A stretch of DNA of 64,000 nucleotides from UBA7957 sp965222695 (lineage in GTDB: Bacteria; Pseudomonadota; Gammaproteobacteria; Granulosicoccales; Granulosicoccaceae). The stretch covers positions 1,116,001 to 1,180,000 of the forward strand of contig OZ244967.1 in assembly GCA_965222695.1 (NCBI GenBank). The letters run 5' to 3'. Below the pieces are notes generated by a model that saw only the letters and a list, made by a program, of their open reading frames with translations, was not told where the DNA came from and made no database searches. The position numbers and the translations under genes were made by a program. Shown piece by piece: positions 19,401-27,034 of the stretch (positions within the stretch are counted from its first letter, which is position 1; the number at the start of each line of letters is the position of its first letter).

Positions 19401-21482
19401 ATATTTATGGATGTGATTGTCAAAAAAGATGATTTGACATATACGTGTACATTTAATCGTGACCTTTATGATGCTGAAACAATCGAGCGATGGTTGAGCC
19501 TGTATCAGACCCTGTTGGATGCGATCATCGAGAAAGTTGACGCAACTTACGTTCAGTTGCCGGCGAATTCCGTAAATGATGAACAAAGGTTGCTGGAAAA
19601 ATGGTGCCACGGTGAAGTTATGCGGCCGGCCGTGAACGGTGTTTCTGAGGCGCTGTTGGTTAGGGCGCAGCGGCTTCCCGAAAAGACCGCTGTAGAATCG
19701 GGGAAAGACGAAGGTGACAGCAATGCTATCTCATATGTGCAATTGCACCAGCAATCAAACAGGCTTGCGCGATACCTGAATACGCAGGGAATTGCCCAAG
19801 GGCAGCTTGTTGCCTTATCCGTTAAGCGATCGCCCGATTTATTGGTCTGGTTGTTGGGTATTCTGAAATCGGGAGCAGCCTATCTGCCACTGGATGCGGA
19901 ATATCCTTCGCAACGGCTTGAATACATGCTTCGCGATGCTCGTCCTTCACTGTTGATAACTGATCAGGATCTGTCCGAAAGAATCCCATTGGAGTCGCTG
20001 TCGGATTTACCGATGAAGGCGACGAATACCGAAAACCTCAAAAACGCTATTACAGATATTTCGCCTGACAATCTGGATTCTCCTGTAAATCCGCAAGCAA
20101 CCGCATATATCATCTATACATCGGGTTCGACAGGAAATCCCAAGGGTGTGATGGTTTCACACAAGGCATTGATGAACCTGCTGAGCAGTCTGGCGAATCT
20201 GCTGTCTCTTTCCGAAAATGACCGATTGCTTGCAATTACGACATTGTCCTTTGATATTGCAGCCTTGGAGCTTTATGTTTCCTTATTGACAGGGGGTACG
20301 GTGGTTCTTGCCGATTCAGAGGATGCAGGCGACGGCCACCGCCTTGTTGACTTGATTGAGAAGAAGGATATTAATTTAATGCAGGCGACTCCTGCCACCT
20401 GGAAAATGTTATTGGATACAGGCTTCGAATCTCGGCGAAGTCTGAAAGCCCTATGCGGAGGAGAAGCCTTAAGCGATGATCTGGCACAGGCACTTCAAGG
20501 CCGTGTTGGCGAGCTTTGGAATATGTATGGACCGACCGAGACGACGATCTGGTCGACCATGTATCAGATTAAAAAAGACTCGACCAAGGTTTTGATAGGC
20601 AAGCCCATACACAACACTTCTGTGTTTATATTGGATGACAACCAACAACTGGCGCCGTTGGGAGCGGCTGGTGAACTCTACATAGGTGGACACGGGCTTG
20701 CGAAAGGATATTTTGAACGGGATGAGTTGACGAATGAGCGATTTATCGAACACCCGTTTGATAAGAACCCGGGAGCCAGACTGTACAGGACAGGTGATCA
20801 AGTTAGGTTTAACTCAGAGGGTAATATTGAATACCTCGGACGGCTGGATCGCCAGGTTAAACTGCGGGGTCATCGTATTGAACTGGCTGAGATTGAAGTT
20901 GCTTTACGAAAACATGAAGAGATAAAAGACTGTGCGGTAGTGATCAAAGAGAGAGGGCTGGGTGACATGAGGCTTATCGCTTATATCATCTGGGAGCAGA
21001 GCCCCTTGATGCTGACGCAAGTGCGCCGATATCTGCGTTCTTGGGTGCCGGATTATATGGTGCCGCAACTTCTGGTTGAATTGGAACAGATGCCCCGTAC
21101 GCTTAATGGAAAACTTGACGTTAATGCATTGCCTGATCCGTTCAGGGTTTCTGTTGTTGAAGAAATTCATGCAGAGCCTCAAACAAACGAAGAACGCTGG
21201 ATAGCCGATCAGTGGAAGGAAATTCTGAGTGTCGATCGAGTGGATTTGTATGACAACTTTTTTGATTTAGGCGGACATTCACTCTTAGCAATTCAGTTTA
21301 TACACCGGGTGAGGAATGAGCTTGGGATATCGTTGCATAGCCGGGATGTGATACTTGAAAATCTCCAATTTCTGGCGGGAAAAATTCATATAAGAGTTGC
21401 AGATGAAGATGAAAAACCCATGCAAAAATCAGCCAAACCGGCTAGAAAACGAATATTAAGTCGACTATTTCGAAATTCTTAA
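13497..21482 (+). CDS. Hybrid PKS/NRPS, KS-AT-ACP-AMT-C-A(Gly)-PCP
   Basis: A 2661-residue protein. The ketosynthase has its active Cys186 in TACSTSL and later histidines in EGHGTATPLGDP and KSNIGHLDAA. The acyltransferase has Ser634 in GHSIGE and HAFH at 730-733, both malonyl-CoA signatures. The ACP has Ser981 in LGFDSLFL. A class III, GSA-like aminotransferase (about 1140-1580) has FDEVITGFR and the PLP lysine Lys1407 in CCYGKVIGGG. The condensation domain has His1726/His1727 in HHIISDG. The adenylation domain has TSGSTG at 2208-2213 and code D-I-L-Q-L-G-M-I-W-K, closest to glycine. The final PCP has Ser2595 in GGHS. There is no thioesterase, ketoreductase or methyltransferase. The layout parallels McyE/NdaF and mycosubtilin MycA, whose aminotransferases turn a beta-keto into a beta-amino group. 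It is in an operon with the NRPS before it. Confidence 0.95.
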   Translation: MTEIYQVDELDSENIAIIGVGGRFPDAEDVEQYWKNLLNGHNAVCDLTDEQLREAGHEPGQVRNDPNFVTKGTILQDVDSFDASLFGYNPQEATLLDPQHRLLLEVSWSALENAGYDTSRVDSPVGVYVGKAKNSYLTRYLLPNRKQTPGSEDLLMVLGNETDYLSTTVSYRLGLTGPSVNVHTACSTSLVAVHHAKQSLLNYECDMALAGGVCVRLPQGEGYEFNEGNILSSDGHTRTFDANADGTMFGNGAGIVVLKRLSDAIGDRDRILAVIRGSAVNNDGPVRQGFMAPSVEGQAQVIQMALADAELSARELSYVEGHGTATPLGDPIEVAALTQAHRQDTNDLQYCALGSVKSNIGHLDAAAGISGLIKTVLAMHHRIIPASINCEQVNPRFNIESTPFYINQHKREWPAGPSGIRYAGVSSFGAGGTNAHVILQEAPLVESPSKARPYALFAWSGNDTEAVNQNGQYLSEFLSQRHFQPQELADVAFTLNTGRKQLPYRQFIAIETDTEWQTQLDKLQNLKTYTVPNEDLPTIFLFPGQGSQYPFMASTLYYNEPEFRKAFDYCVGVLNPILDTKLENIIYPDTSKEDSSELLNQTKYTQPALFVIEYCLAKWWMSLGLRPSAMLGHSIGEYVAACLADVFSLEDALKLVKKRGELIQSVPGGTMLSVFESAEIIIDRLTPGISLCAVNTPESCVVGGSYALIEQFKDILQQRGIEYRELKTSHAFHSSQMEPILDDFEAEVRRYTLNAPSIPFISCVSGQWITDAEATDPAYWSSHIRQAVRFASGCEELQKLYPTARLLESGPGNTLCSLARASGFQSSHVVSSLGNVREQEKESANLMSAMGELWVLGVDIDWSAYYQSELRNKIALPTYRMQRKRYWINQGPVLSVADKLQSTTTATSETDMADKASDTGTAENATPIVNGQVTATDKRATEISRMQYIAAVVTEILSEISGMDANELIADSTFIQLGFDSLFLTQASTAIRKKFDTPVTFRQMLETTTTISELAAFLDEQLEPGTFLPSSQTATPSKATEPEPEPESAAPIEQPKGDLQQILSQHVDLLSRQVALINSALGDGKAVHSTQDKIVVSAVDNKTAVAEKEKHGPWKQIARTQEKSLDENQKNALKELLSDYERKTVDSKKHAMVHRAHFADPRGISSFDRRWKELIYPLVTTRSSGSRMWDVDGNEYIDIQSGFGSVFFGHNMPFIRDAISEQLASGMQIGPQSLLAGEVAKGICELSGLDRATFCNTGSEAVLAAMRVARTVSGNNKIAMFAEDYHGIFDEVVSRRAGSMETLRTIPAAPGIPPDALANIIILDYGDDACFDVLDDVADELAAVLIEPVQSRKPEFQPKQFLHKLRAWTEKQDVAFIFDEVITGFRLHPRGAQGWYGISADLCCYGKVIGGGMPAGVLAGSRKYMDALDGGMWQYGDESFPEVGVTYFAGTFVRHPLTIAACYAAVRYIKEHDETLYDELNQKSDNMAKEINQRFLALNAPIKIQHCGSMFCVEFLDDGGFNPLFYFNLRLQGVHILEAGTFFLTLAHSDDDISKVVTAFENASKWMLSSGFHSQCRSEHQHATLPIAENQEFKLALTENQQELWLASQMNEEAGKAYNLSNILKFKGELNRNRLRQSLIELINLHDSLRLSFSVDGAATIGVAVDDIDFQFEDFSHQSGDELTEHVKNIATESVSKPFELDKGPLIRFRLLKTDDKEHQLFITNHHIISDGWSNSLIIEQLGLLYDGKQNRLGKEVYQFRDYAGWLNEPAQQKRKKQDEAYWLELHKTPAPPLELPTDRSRPALKSYSAHTVKVIATEGTLARVNELARQQGVTQYHVLLSAFQLMLHKLSGQDDITIGIPVAGQLSAPEATLIGHCVNFAVLRSRVSMTDSVNSLLQSTRKSVFDAFEHTFFGYGELIKALNVPGDTSRNPLVSAVFNVDLADLNIRFSDLDVTYEANDRCFEIFDIFMDVIVKKDDLTYTCTFNRDLYDAETIERWLSLYQTLLDAIIEKVDATYVQLPANSVNDEQRLLEKWCHGEVMRPAVNGVSEALLVRAQRLPEKTAVESGKDEGDSNAISYVQLHQQSNRLARYLNTQGIAQGQLVALSVKRSPDLLVWLLGILKSGAAYLPLDAEYPSQRLEYMLRDARPSLLITDQDLSERIPLESLSDLPMKATNTENLKNAITDISPDNLDSPVNPQATAYIIYTSGSTGNPKGVMVSHKALMNLLSSLANLLSLSENDRLLAITTLSFDIAALELYVSLLTGGTVVLADSEDAGDGHRLVDLIEKKDINLMQATPATWKMLLDTGFESRRSLKALCGGEALSDDLAQALQGRVGELWNMYGPTETTIWSTMYQIKKDSTKVLIGKPIHNTSVFILDDNQQLAPLGAAGELYIGGHGLAKGYFERDELTNERFIEHPFDKNPGARLYRTGDQVRFNSEGNIEYLGRLDRQVKLRGHRIELAEIEVALRKHEEIKDCAVVIKERGLGDMRLIAYIIWEQSPLMLTQVRRYLRSWVPDYMVPQLLVELEQMPRTLNGKLDVNALPDPFRVSVVEEIHAEPQTNEERWIADQWKEILSVDRVDLYDNFFDLGGHSLLAIQFIHRVRNELGISLHSRDVILENLQFLAGKIHIRVADEDEKPMQKSAKPARKRILSRLFRNS

Positions 21483-21555
21483 GTCTACAGTTTTCAGTTT
21501 AGGCCATAAGCAGGATAATATTGTGCGCATTGTGCAAATCAGAGAGCCGGGTTGA

Positions 21556-22338
21556 ATGTTGCCTTTTCATTTTGGAGACAGTGATGCGCCCCTATACGGT
21601 GTTTTCCATGAACCATCGGGCGGGTCTTTTAGATCGCGTTCGGTCCTTATCTGTAACCCGATAGGCCATGAGTACGTACGCAGTCATTCGGCCATTCGAA
21701 ACCTGGCAGTTGCATTAGCCTCACAAGGATTTTATGTCCTCAGATTTGATTATCGAGGCACCGGTGATTCTGCGAATACATTTTCGACATTAAGACTCAA
21801 GGGTTTGTGTCAGGATATTGCGATTGCGGCGGATGAATTACGGGCAATGTCAGGTAATCAACAGTTGATCGCAATCGGATTGCGGCTGGGTGGATCGCTG
21901 GCATATCAGGCAAATACAAGCTGTCATTTTAAGCAGCTTATCTTATGGGACCCTGTGCTCAACGGTCCTGATTATCTGGCGGACTTGGAAAGCATGCAGA
22001 ATCAGATGCTGAGAAGTTCGTTCTACTACACGCGTCCAAGGTCCCGAATGGATCTGGAGCCCGGTGAAATGTTAGGCTATGTTTACCCCGCACCATTTCT
22101 GGAAGAATTGATGGCCTTGCGATTAAAGTGTTTAGCTGTGCCGCAAGCTGGTGTTAGCTATGTTTTTTCCGCTCAGATCCCGGATACGGATGATATACCT
22201 CAAGATCATAATACCGATGGTGTACTTGAGGCAGTTCCGGATTTTGGTGAATGGAATTCCATACTGAGAATTGAGTCAACACTGAATGCCCAGAAAATTC
22301 AGCGTTTTATTGAGAGAAAAATTTCAAGCAATGCGTGA
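21556..22338 (+). CDS. Alpha/beta-hydrolase-like protein (exosortase-A-associated hydrolase 2 type)
   Basis: A 260-residue alpha/beta-hydrolase fold protein. The oxyanion-loop region (ICNPIGHEY) and FDYRGTGDS are clear. The nucleophile elbow reads G-L-R-L-G, with Arg110 where the catalytic serine should be, so classic serine-hydrolase chemistry is not expected. The same serine-less elbow is, from memory, typical of 'hydrolase 2' of exosortase A (XrtA) loci, where it is encoded next to an acyl carrier protein and 'hydrolase 1'. Here it follows a terminal PCP by 73 bp and overlaps the next hydrolase gene by 8 bp. A role in releasing, proofreading or transferring the PCP-bound chain is inferred. 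Confidence 0.75.
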   Translation: MLPFHFGDSDAPLYGVFHEPSGGSFRSRSVLICNPIGHEYVRSHSAIRNLAVALASQGFYVLRFDYRGTGDSANTFSTLRLKGLCQDIAIAADELRAMSGNQQLIAIGLRLGGSLAYQANTSCHFKQLILWDPVLNGPDYLADLESMQNQMLRSSFYYTRPRSRMDLEPGEMLGYVYPAPFLEELMALRLKCLAVPQAGVSYVFSAQIPDTDDIPQDHNTDGVLEAVPDFGEWNSILRIESTLNAQKIQRFIERKISSNA

Positions 22339-23152
22339 TATTATTCATTCGTTCGGAGATCAAAATCACTTACACGGAATTGCCACTGTTCCTGAGAAAT
22401 CCTCGAAATCCACCGGCATTGTGTTGTTAAACGCGGGTAGTGTTCACAAAGTCGGTCCGTTTGATCTTAATCGGGATTTATCCCGGTTTTTAGCAAACGA
22501 AGGGTATCAGGTACTGCGGTTTGATTTTGGTGGTTTGGGCGACAGTCGGAAAATTAAATCTTCAGGCAGCCAACGCGAGCTTGTACTTTCGGAAATGAAA
22601 GCGGCGCTCGATTTATTCGAGGAACGCTATGGGAAGCGTAAAGTCGTATCCATCGGCTTGTGTACGGGTGCCGATAACGGTTTCAGGATTGCGATTGCGG
22701 ACGACAGAGTCATTGGAAATGTCTGGCTGGATGGATACGGGTACAGCAACCTCAAGGGAGCACTGCAACGTTACCGCTTGAAGCTTGGCGACTTGTCCGG
22801 AATGTGGTATCGAATTAAAGATAAACTGACCAATGACTCCGATGTATCCAGTGTATTGTTTGGCGAAGGTGAATGGCAATGGGAATTGCCTGATAAAAAA
22901 GACCTTAGACGGGACTTAACCTTTCTCCATGAGAGAGGTGTTAAAATACTCAGTATATATAGCGGTGGGGTTGCCTCATACAATTCCTATAGAGATCAAT
23001 TCAGAGATACATTTTACGGTGAGGAATTTCTCGATAGTATGAATTTCGAATATTATCCCATGGCCGATCATACGTATAAAATCAAAAAGGATCGGGACAG
23101 AATGTTTATTCGGATACGGGATTGGTTACATAATAAAGCAATGGATTCCTGA
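22331..23152 (+). CDS. Alpha/beta-hydrolase with cysteine nucleophile (exosortase-A-associated hydrolase 1 type)
   Basis: A 273-residue alpha/beta hydrolase. The start at 22331 (MRDIIHSFGDQ) overlaps the previous stop by eight bases (ATGCGTGA); an in-frame ATG at 22286 has no better ribosome-binding site. LLNAGSVHKVGP and FDFGGLGDS mark the fold. The elbow reads G-L-C-T-G, so Cys111 replaces the usual serine. The C-terminal ADHTY supplies the likely catalytic histidine near residue 252. Cys nucleophiles are known in some chain-releasing thioesterases. Because neither megasynthase carries a thioesterase domain, this protein is the best candidate for product release (inference). It is the last gene of the biosynthetic operon. 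Confidence 0.78.
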   Translation: MRDIIHSFGDQNHLHGIATVPEKSSKSTGIVLLNAGSVHKVGPFDLNRDLSRFLANEGYQVLRFDFGGLGDSRKIKSSGSQRELVLSEMKAALDLFEERYGKRKVVSIGLCTGADNGFRIAIADDRVIGNVWLDGYGYSNLKGALQRYRLKLGDLSGMWYRIKDKLTNDSDVSSVLFGEGEWQWELPDKKDLRRDLTFLHERGVKILSIYSGGVASYNSYRDQFRDTFYGEEFLDSMNFEYYPMADHTYKIKKDRDRMFIRIRDWLHNKAMDS

Positions 23153-23199
23153 CTCGTATAAATCAGCCTCCCGGAGTACCCGGGCGATGAACCGAGACT

Positions 23200-24060
23200 T
23201 TATGTTTTGCGCGTCACCAATATATTGATGATCAAACCCATAATAATCAGGGTGGCAGAAGTGATTTTCCACAAGGGCAGCGCCTCATTCAAAATGATGC
23301 TCGACGCGGCCATACCGAACACCGGGACCAGTAACGACCAGGGGGTGGCGACGGCGGCGCTATATCTGCGCAGCAAGGCATTCCATAATCCATAGCCGAT
23401 CAGTGTATTTCCGATCGTCTGCCACAGGAGTGTACTCCACGCCACAAGACTTGCGTTGTTAAGGCTATTTACAATATTTGCATAACCTTCAAATATAAAA
23501 GTCAAAAGCCACAATGGCGGAATGGCAAACAGGGAAGACCATACGATAAAAGCAATGATATCGACAGTGCCTGCCCGCTTGGCCAGCAGGTTTCCTGCCG
23601 CCCAGTTTATTGCCGCGGCGAGGGTGAGAAAAAGCCCAAATGCAGTTGTTTGTTTGTCGGTATTCAGAAGAATAACCACTAAGCCGAGAGTGCAAATCAG
23701 CAGTGCGAACAATTGTTCCCGCTTGATATGTTCGGAAAGAAACACGCCGGCAAACAAGATGGTAAAAAATACCTGCATCTGTACGACAAGCGAAGCCAAT
23801 CCGGGTGAAATATCCGATTGCATCGCCCAGAACAACAATCCGAACTGGCCAAAACCGATCAGAATCCCGTATGCGGCGATAATCATCCAGGAGGCGGCTG
23901 GTTTCGGAAGAAAAAATACCAGCGGAAATGCAGCCATGGAAAACCGCAAAGCGGCAAAGAGAAAGGGCGGGATCTCACTGATACCGATCTTGATCAGTAC
24001 AAAATTGGTACCCCAGATAAAGGTGACTAAAAGTGCAGCTAGTTGGTGTTTGAGTAACAC
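23200..24060 (-). CDS. DMT/EamA-family transporter
   Basis: An inner-membrane transporter of about 286 residues with ten predicted membrane segments in two EamA repeats (LAALLVTFIWGTNFVLIKIG, residues 6-25, opens the first). EamA proteins export amino acids, metabolites or drugs. The GTG start at 24060 is preferred to an upstream ATG at 24135, because the upstream part would be encoded by the terminal repeat of a MITE-like element and has no membrane or family character. GGAAA lies just before the GTG. The gene converges on the biosynthetic operon with a 47-bp gap. Export of the NRPS/PKS product is possible but unproven. Confidence 0.85.
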   Translation of the reverse strand: MLLKHQLAALLVTFIWGTNFVLIKIGISEIPPFLFAALRFSMAAFPLVFFLPKPAASWMIIAAYGILIGFGQFGLLFWAMQSDISPGLASLVVQMQVFFTILFAGVFLSEHIKREQLFALLICTLGLVVILLNTDKQTTAFGLFLTLAAAINWAAGNLLAKRAGTVDIIAFIVWSSLFAIPPLWLLTFIFEGYANIVNSLNNASLVAWSTLLWQTIGNTLIGYGLWNALLRRYSAAVATPWSLLVPVFGMAASSIILNEALPLWKITSATLIIMGLIINILVTRKT

Positions 24061-24118
24061 GGGATTTCCAGTCGGACCACAGCCGCCGCAGATAGTAACA
24101 GATCCGGGAAACCGTGTA

Positions 24119-24354
24119 TCTGAGAGCCTGTTCAAAATCTCTGTGTCTACTGCGAATTCGCTGAATTTGGCCAGATTTCCTCCTGATTTTATGCCGCACT
24201 TCCGTGTGCTTTACCCCTAACGGGGCTTGCGTTCAAAACGCTCCTGGCGTTTTAGTCGTTGCGTAGAGCCACTATGCGCCTCAAATCAGAATAAAATCTG
24301 ACTCAAATCAGCGTATTCTCGCGACGACGCAGAGATCTTGAACAGGCTCTGAGA
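24119..24354. mobile_element. MITE-like element, long copy (about 236 bp)
   Basis: A non-coding element with terminal inverted repeats: AGAGCCTGTTCAAAATCTCT at 24123-24142, and the reverse complement of 24331-24350 with one mismatch. The subterminal TACTGCGAATTCGCTGAATT is shared with the right end of the element at 6965-7079. The middle contains further short palindromes (CAAAACGCTCCTGGCGTTTT; CAGAATAAAATCTG). No transposase frame is present. Together with the 5' end of the DMT gene leader it fills the 344-bp gap 24061-24404. Confidence 0.65.
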
Positions 24355-24404
24355 AATTGTTTGGCGTATGATGCCGGACAAGACACATATTGAGGTAAAT
24401 GAGA

Positions 24405-25097
24405 ATGGCGATAGAATTGTTTTACTGGGCGACCCCGAATGGCTGGAAAGTCAGCATTCTGCTTGAAGAGTTGGAACTGGCTTACAATGTTATACCGGTA
24501 AACATTATGCAGGGTGACCAGTTCAAACCGGAATTTCTGAAAATCAGTCCGAATAATAAGATTCCGGCAATTATTGACCCCGAAGGACCCGATGGAAAAC
24601 CGATTTCGATTTTCGATTCCGTCATCATAATGCAATACCTTGCAGAAAAGACAGATCGATTCATGCCGGAAACGGACAGAGATAAATGGCTGATGCGGCA
24701 ATGGCTGGCGTTCCAGATGGGGCATATCGGACCCATGCTCGGTCAGGCGCATCATTTTCGGCAATATGCACCCGAAAAAATTGACTATGCTATCAAACGC
24801 TATACCGATGAAGCCGCCCGTTTATACGGAGTACTGAATAAACGGCTTGAGCAGGTCGAATGGATTTCTGGCAGCACGCTGACCATTGCCGATTTTGCGG
24901 TTTATCCATGGATTGTCCCGCACGAGCGACAGGGGCAGGATCTGGCCGATTACCCTCATTTAAAACGCTGGTATGATGAGCTAAAGGCGCGACCGGCAGT
25001 TCGACGAGGGGTCGATGTCATGAAGCAGGATCAGGTAGATCCCAAAATGGATAAAGAAGCCTGGCAGCGCCTGTTCGGGAATAAACCGCCGAACTAA
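24405..25097 (+). CDS. yfcG: Glutathione S-transferase, nu class (YfcG-like)
   Basis: A cytoplasmic GST of 230 residues related to E. coli YfcG, which has disulfide-bond reductase/peroxidase activity with glutathione. The N-terminal thioredoxin-like domain carries ATPNGWKVSILLEEL and ISPNNKIPAIIDPEG, the diagnostic nu-class blocks. The alpha-helical C-terminal domain has GPMLGQAHHF, YAIKRYTDEAARLYGVLNKRL and the STLTIADFAVYPW N-capping motif. The ATG at 24405 is preferred over 24399 because GAGG at 24392-24395 is nine bases from it rather than three. It lies 34 bp upstream of an ABC exporter and may be cotranscribed with it. A MITE-like element ends about 50 bp before the start. Confidence 0.9.
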   Translation: MAIELFYWATPNGWKVSILLEELELAYNVIPVNIMQGDQFKPEFLKISPNNKIPAIIDPEGPDGKPISIFDSVIIMQYLAEKTDRFMPETDRDKWLMRQWLAFQMGHIGPMLGQAHHFRQYAPEKIDYAIKRYTDEAARLYGVLNKRLEQVEWISGSTLTIADFAVYPWIVPHERQGQDLADYPHLKRWYDELKARPAVRRGVDVMKQDQVDPKMDKEAWQRLFGNKPPN

Positions 25098-25130
25098 ACG
25101 GCTGGCAAGAATACTACTCACAGGACCGGT

Positions 25131-26990
25131 ATGTATCACTATTTCGAAAATCTGATCGATCCTTTACGTGAACACGAGGTAAAAAAACCTCCGTCGGATG
25201 TAGGGGCATTTATATTTCACTATCTGTACCCGATCCGCTGGATCGTGGCTCTGACTTTGATACTGAGCGGTATCTCTGCGGTGACGGACTTGCTGCTTTA
25301 CGCATTTGTCGCCGAAATTGTCGACTGGATGACAGATACGGCACCCGGAGATTTCTTCCTGGTTCACGGCAATACACTGCTGCTCATGGCCTTTGTTATT
25401 GTGGTGATAAGGCCTTTATCGCTGATCGGCTCAAGAGCTTTGATCAATCTTACTCTTATGCCCGGTTTGACGAATACCACACGATGGCGGAATCATCGCT
25501 ACGTATTGCGTCAAAGCCTGCATTTTTTCTATGGTGATTTTGCCGGCCGGATTTCGCAGAAGGTTATGCAGACCGGCCAGGCCCTGCGGGAAATGCTGTT
25601 CAATCTGCTGGACGGTTTATGGTTATTGGTGATTTATCTCGCCGGCATTCTTGCCTTTTTTACCCAGATCGGCTGGCAGTTGCTGATCCCCATCGTGCTC
25701 TGGGTACTTGCCTATGCCGCCGTAATTGTATTTCTGGTACCTCCTGTACGGCGTCATTCGGCCACAGTTTCTGAAGCGAACTCAGGATTGACCGGCCGTC
25801 TGGTCGATAGCTACAGCAACATTCTGTCAGTAAAGTTATTCGCCCATTCGAGTCGCGAGGAAGGGTTTGCCGCCGAGGGCGTGAAAGAACTCAATTTTGC
25901 TCTGCAAAGCCTGATGCGGGCAATTACGAAAATGATGGCAACTCTGACCCTGCTGAATACCGCACTGATAGTAGGAACTGCCGCCTTGTCGATCTATCTT
26001 TGGAGCCTGGGTTTTATCACTGTCGGGGAAATTGCGTTGGTGAACGGATTGATTATCCGACTGAATCAGATGTCAGGCTGGATTTTAAGAACCATTACCG
26101 CATTGTTTGAAAGTGTCGGTACAGTCCAAAACGGTATAGAAACCATCTCACAGCCAACCGAGGTTACAGACAAGATCAATGCGGTCGATTTAAACGTCAG
26201 CAAAGGCGATGTTCGGTTTGACAAAGTCAGGTTCGGTTACAGAGATCAGCACGATGCGATCATCGACTCTATCAGTCTCCGGATTAAGCCGGGAGAAAAG
26301 GTCGGTCTGGTCGGTCGCTCCGGTGCCGGAAAATCCACCCTGGTCAATCTTCTATTACGTCTTTACGATCTTGACGACGGCGCAATTCGAATCGATGGCC
26401 AGGATATCAGCAATGTCAGCCAGGAAAGCCTTCGCCGGAATATTGCAATGGTGACACAGGATACATCGTTATTGCACCGCTCGATCAGGGAAAATATCCG
26501 CTATGGAAGATTCGACGCCAGCGATGAGCAAATTGTAGAGGCCGCAGCACAGGCGGAAGCGGATAAATTTATTCCCGATTTGGTTGATCCGGCCGGCAAT
26601 CGGGGCTTCGACGCTCAGGTCGGGGAGCGTGGCGTAAAGCTATCCGGTGGTCAAAGGCAACGCATTGCTATCGCCAGGGTGATCCTCAAAAACGCTCCGA
26701 TACTGGTGTTGGATGAAGCCACCTCCGCGCTTGACTCCGAGGTGGAGGCTGCCATTCAGAGTCAGCTAAATAATCTTATGCACGGAAAAACCGTCATTGC
26801 CATTGCTCACCGCTTGTCTACTATCGCCGCGCTGGATCGTTTAGTGGTTATAGACGAGGGGAGAATTATCGAGCAGGGAGATCACGCGTCTCTGATAACG
26901 CGGGGCGGACTTTATGCAAAGCTCTGGGAACGGCAATCGGGCGGATTCCTGGGCGTGGATATCAATTCGGATAAAGTCGCCAGCGCATAA
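25131..26990 (+). CDS. ABC exporter, fused permease-ATPase (MsbA-like)
   Basis: A 619-residue half-transporter. The N-terminal membrane domain (about residues 30-330) has around six helices. The C-terminal ATPase has Walker A GRSGAGKST, Q-loop MVTQDTSLLHRSI, signature LSGGQRQRIAIAR, Walker B ILVLDEATSALD and H-loop AHRLST. All nucleotide-binding motifs are intact, so a homodimeric exporter is expected. Substrates of this family include lipids, peptides and drugs. The family-typical N-terminal cytoplasmic segment (MYHYFENLIDPLREHE) is present. It follows the GST gene by 34 bp. Export of the nearby NRPS/PKS product is possible, but the MITE and GST lie between. Confidence 0.92.
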   Translation: MYHYFENLIDPLREHEVKKPPSDVGAFIFHYLYPIRWIVALTLILSGISAVTDLLLYAFVAEIVDWMTDTAPGDFFLVHGNTLLLMAFVIVVIRPLSLIGSRALINLTLMPGLTNTTRWRNHRYVLRQSLHFFYGDFAGRISQKVMQTGQALREMLFNLLDGLWLLVIYLAGILAFFTQIGWQLLIPIVLWVLAYAAVIVFLVPPVRRHSATVSEANSGLTGRLVDSYSNILSVKLFAHSSREEGFAAEGVKELNFALQSLMRAITKMMATLTLLNTALIVGTAALSIYLWSLGFITVGEIALVNGLIIRLNQMSGWILRTITALFESVGTVQNGIETISQPTEVTDKINAVDLNVSKGDVRFDKVRFGYRDQHDAIIDSISLRIKPGEKVGLVGRSGAGKSTLVNLLLRLYDLDDGAIRIDGQDISNVSQESLRRNIAMVTQDTSLLHRSIRENIRYGRFDASDEQIVEAAAQAEADKFIPDLVDPAGNRGFDAQVGERGVKLSGGQRQRIAIARVILKNAPILVLDEATSALDSEVEAAIQSQLNNLMHGKTVIAIAHRLSTIAALDRLVVIDEGRIIEQGDHASLITRGGLYAKLWERQSGGFLGVDINSDKVASA

Positions 26991-27034
26991 CGGTGCCCGG
27001 CAGGAGCCCTACAACAACACCGGACGGCGCTGGC

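Noticed and set aside
23522..24220. A 232-codon plus-strand frame antisense to the DMT transporter
   Set aside because: The minus-strand frame gives ten clean membrane segments. The plus-strand frame is polar, without family features, and extends into the MITE.
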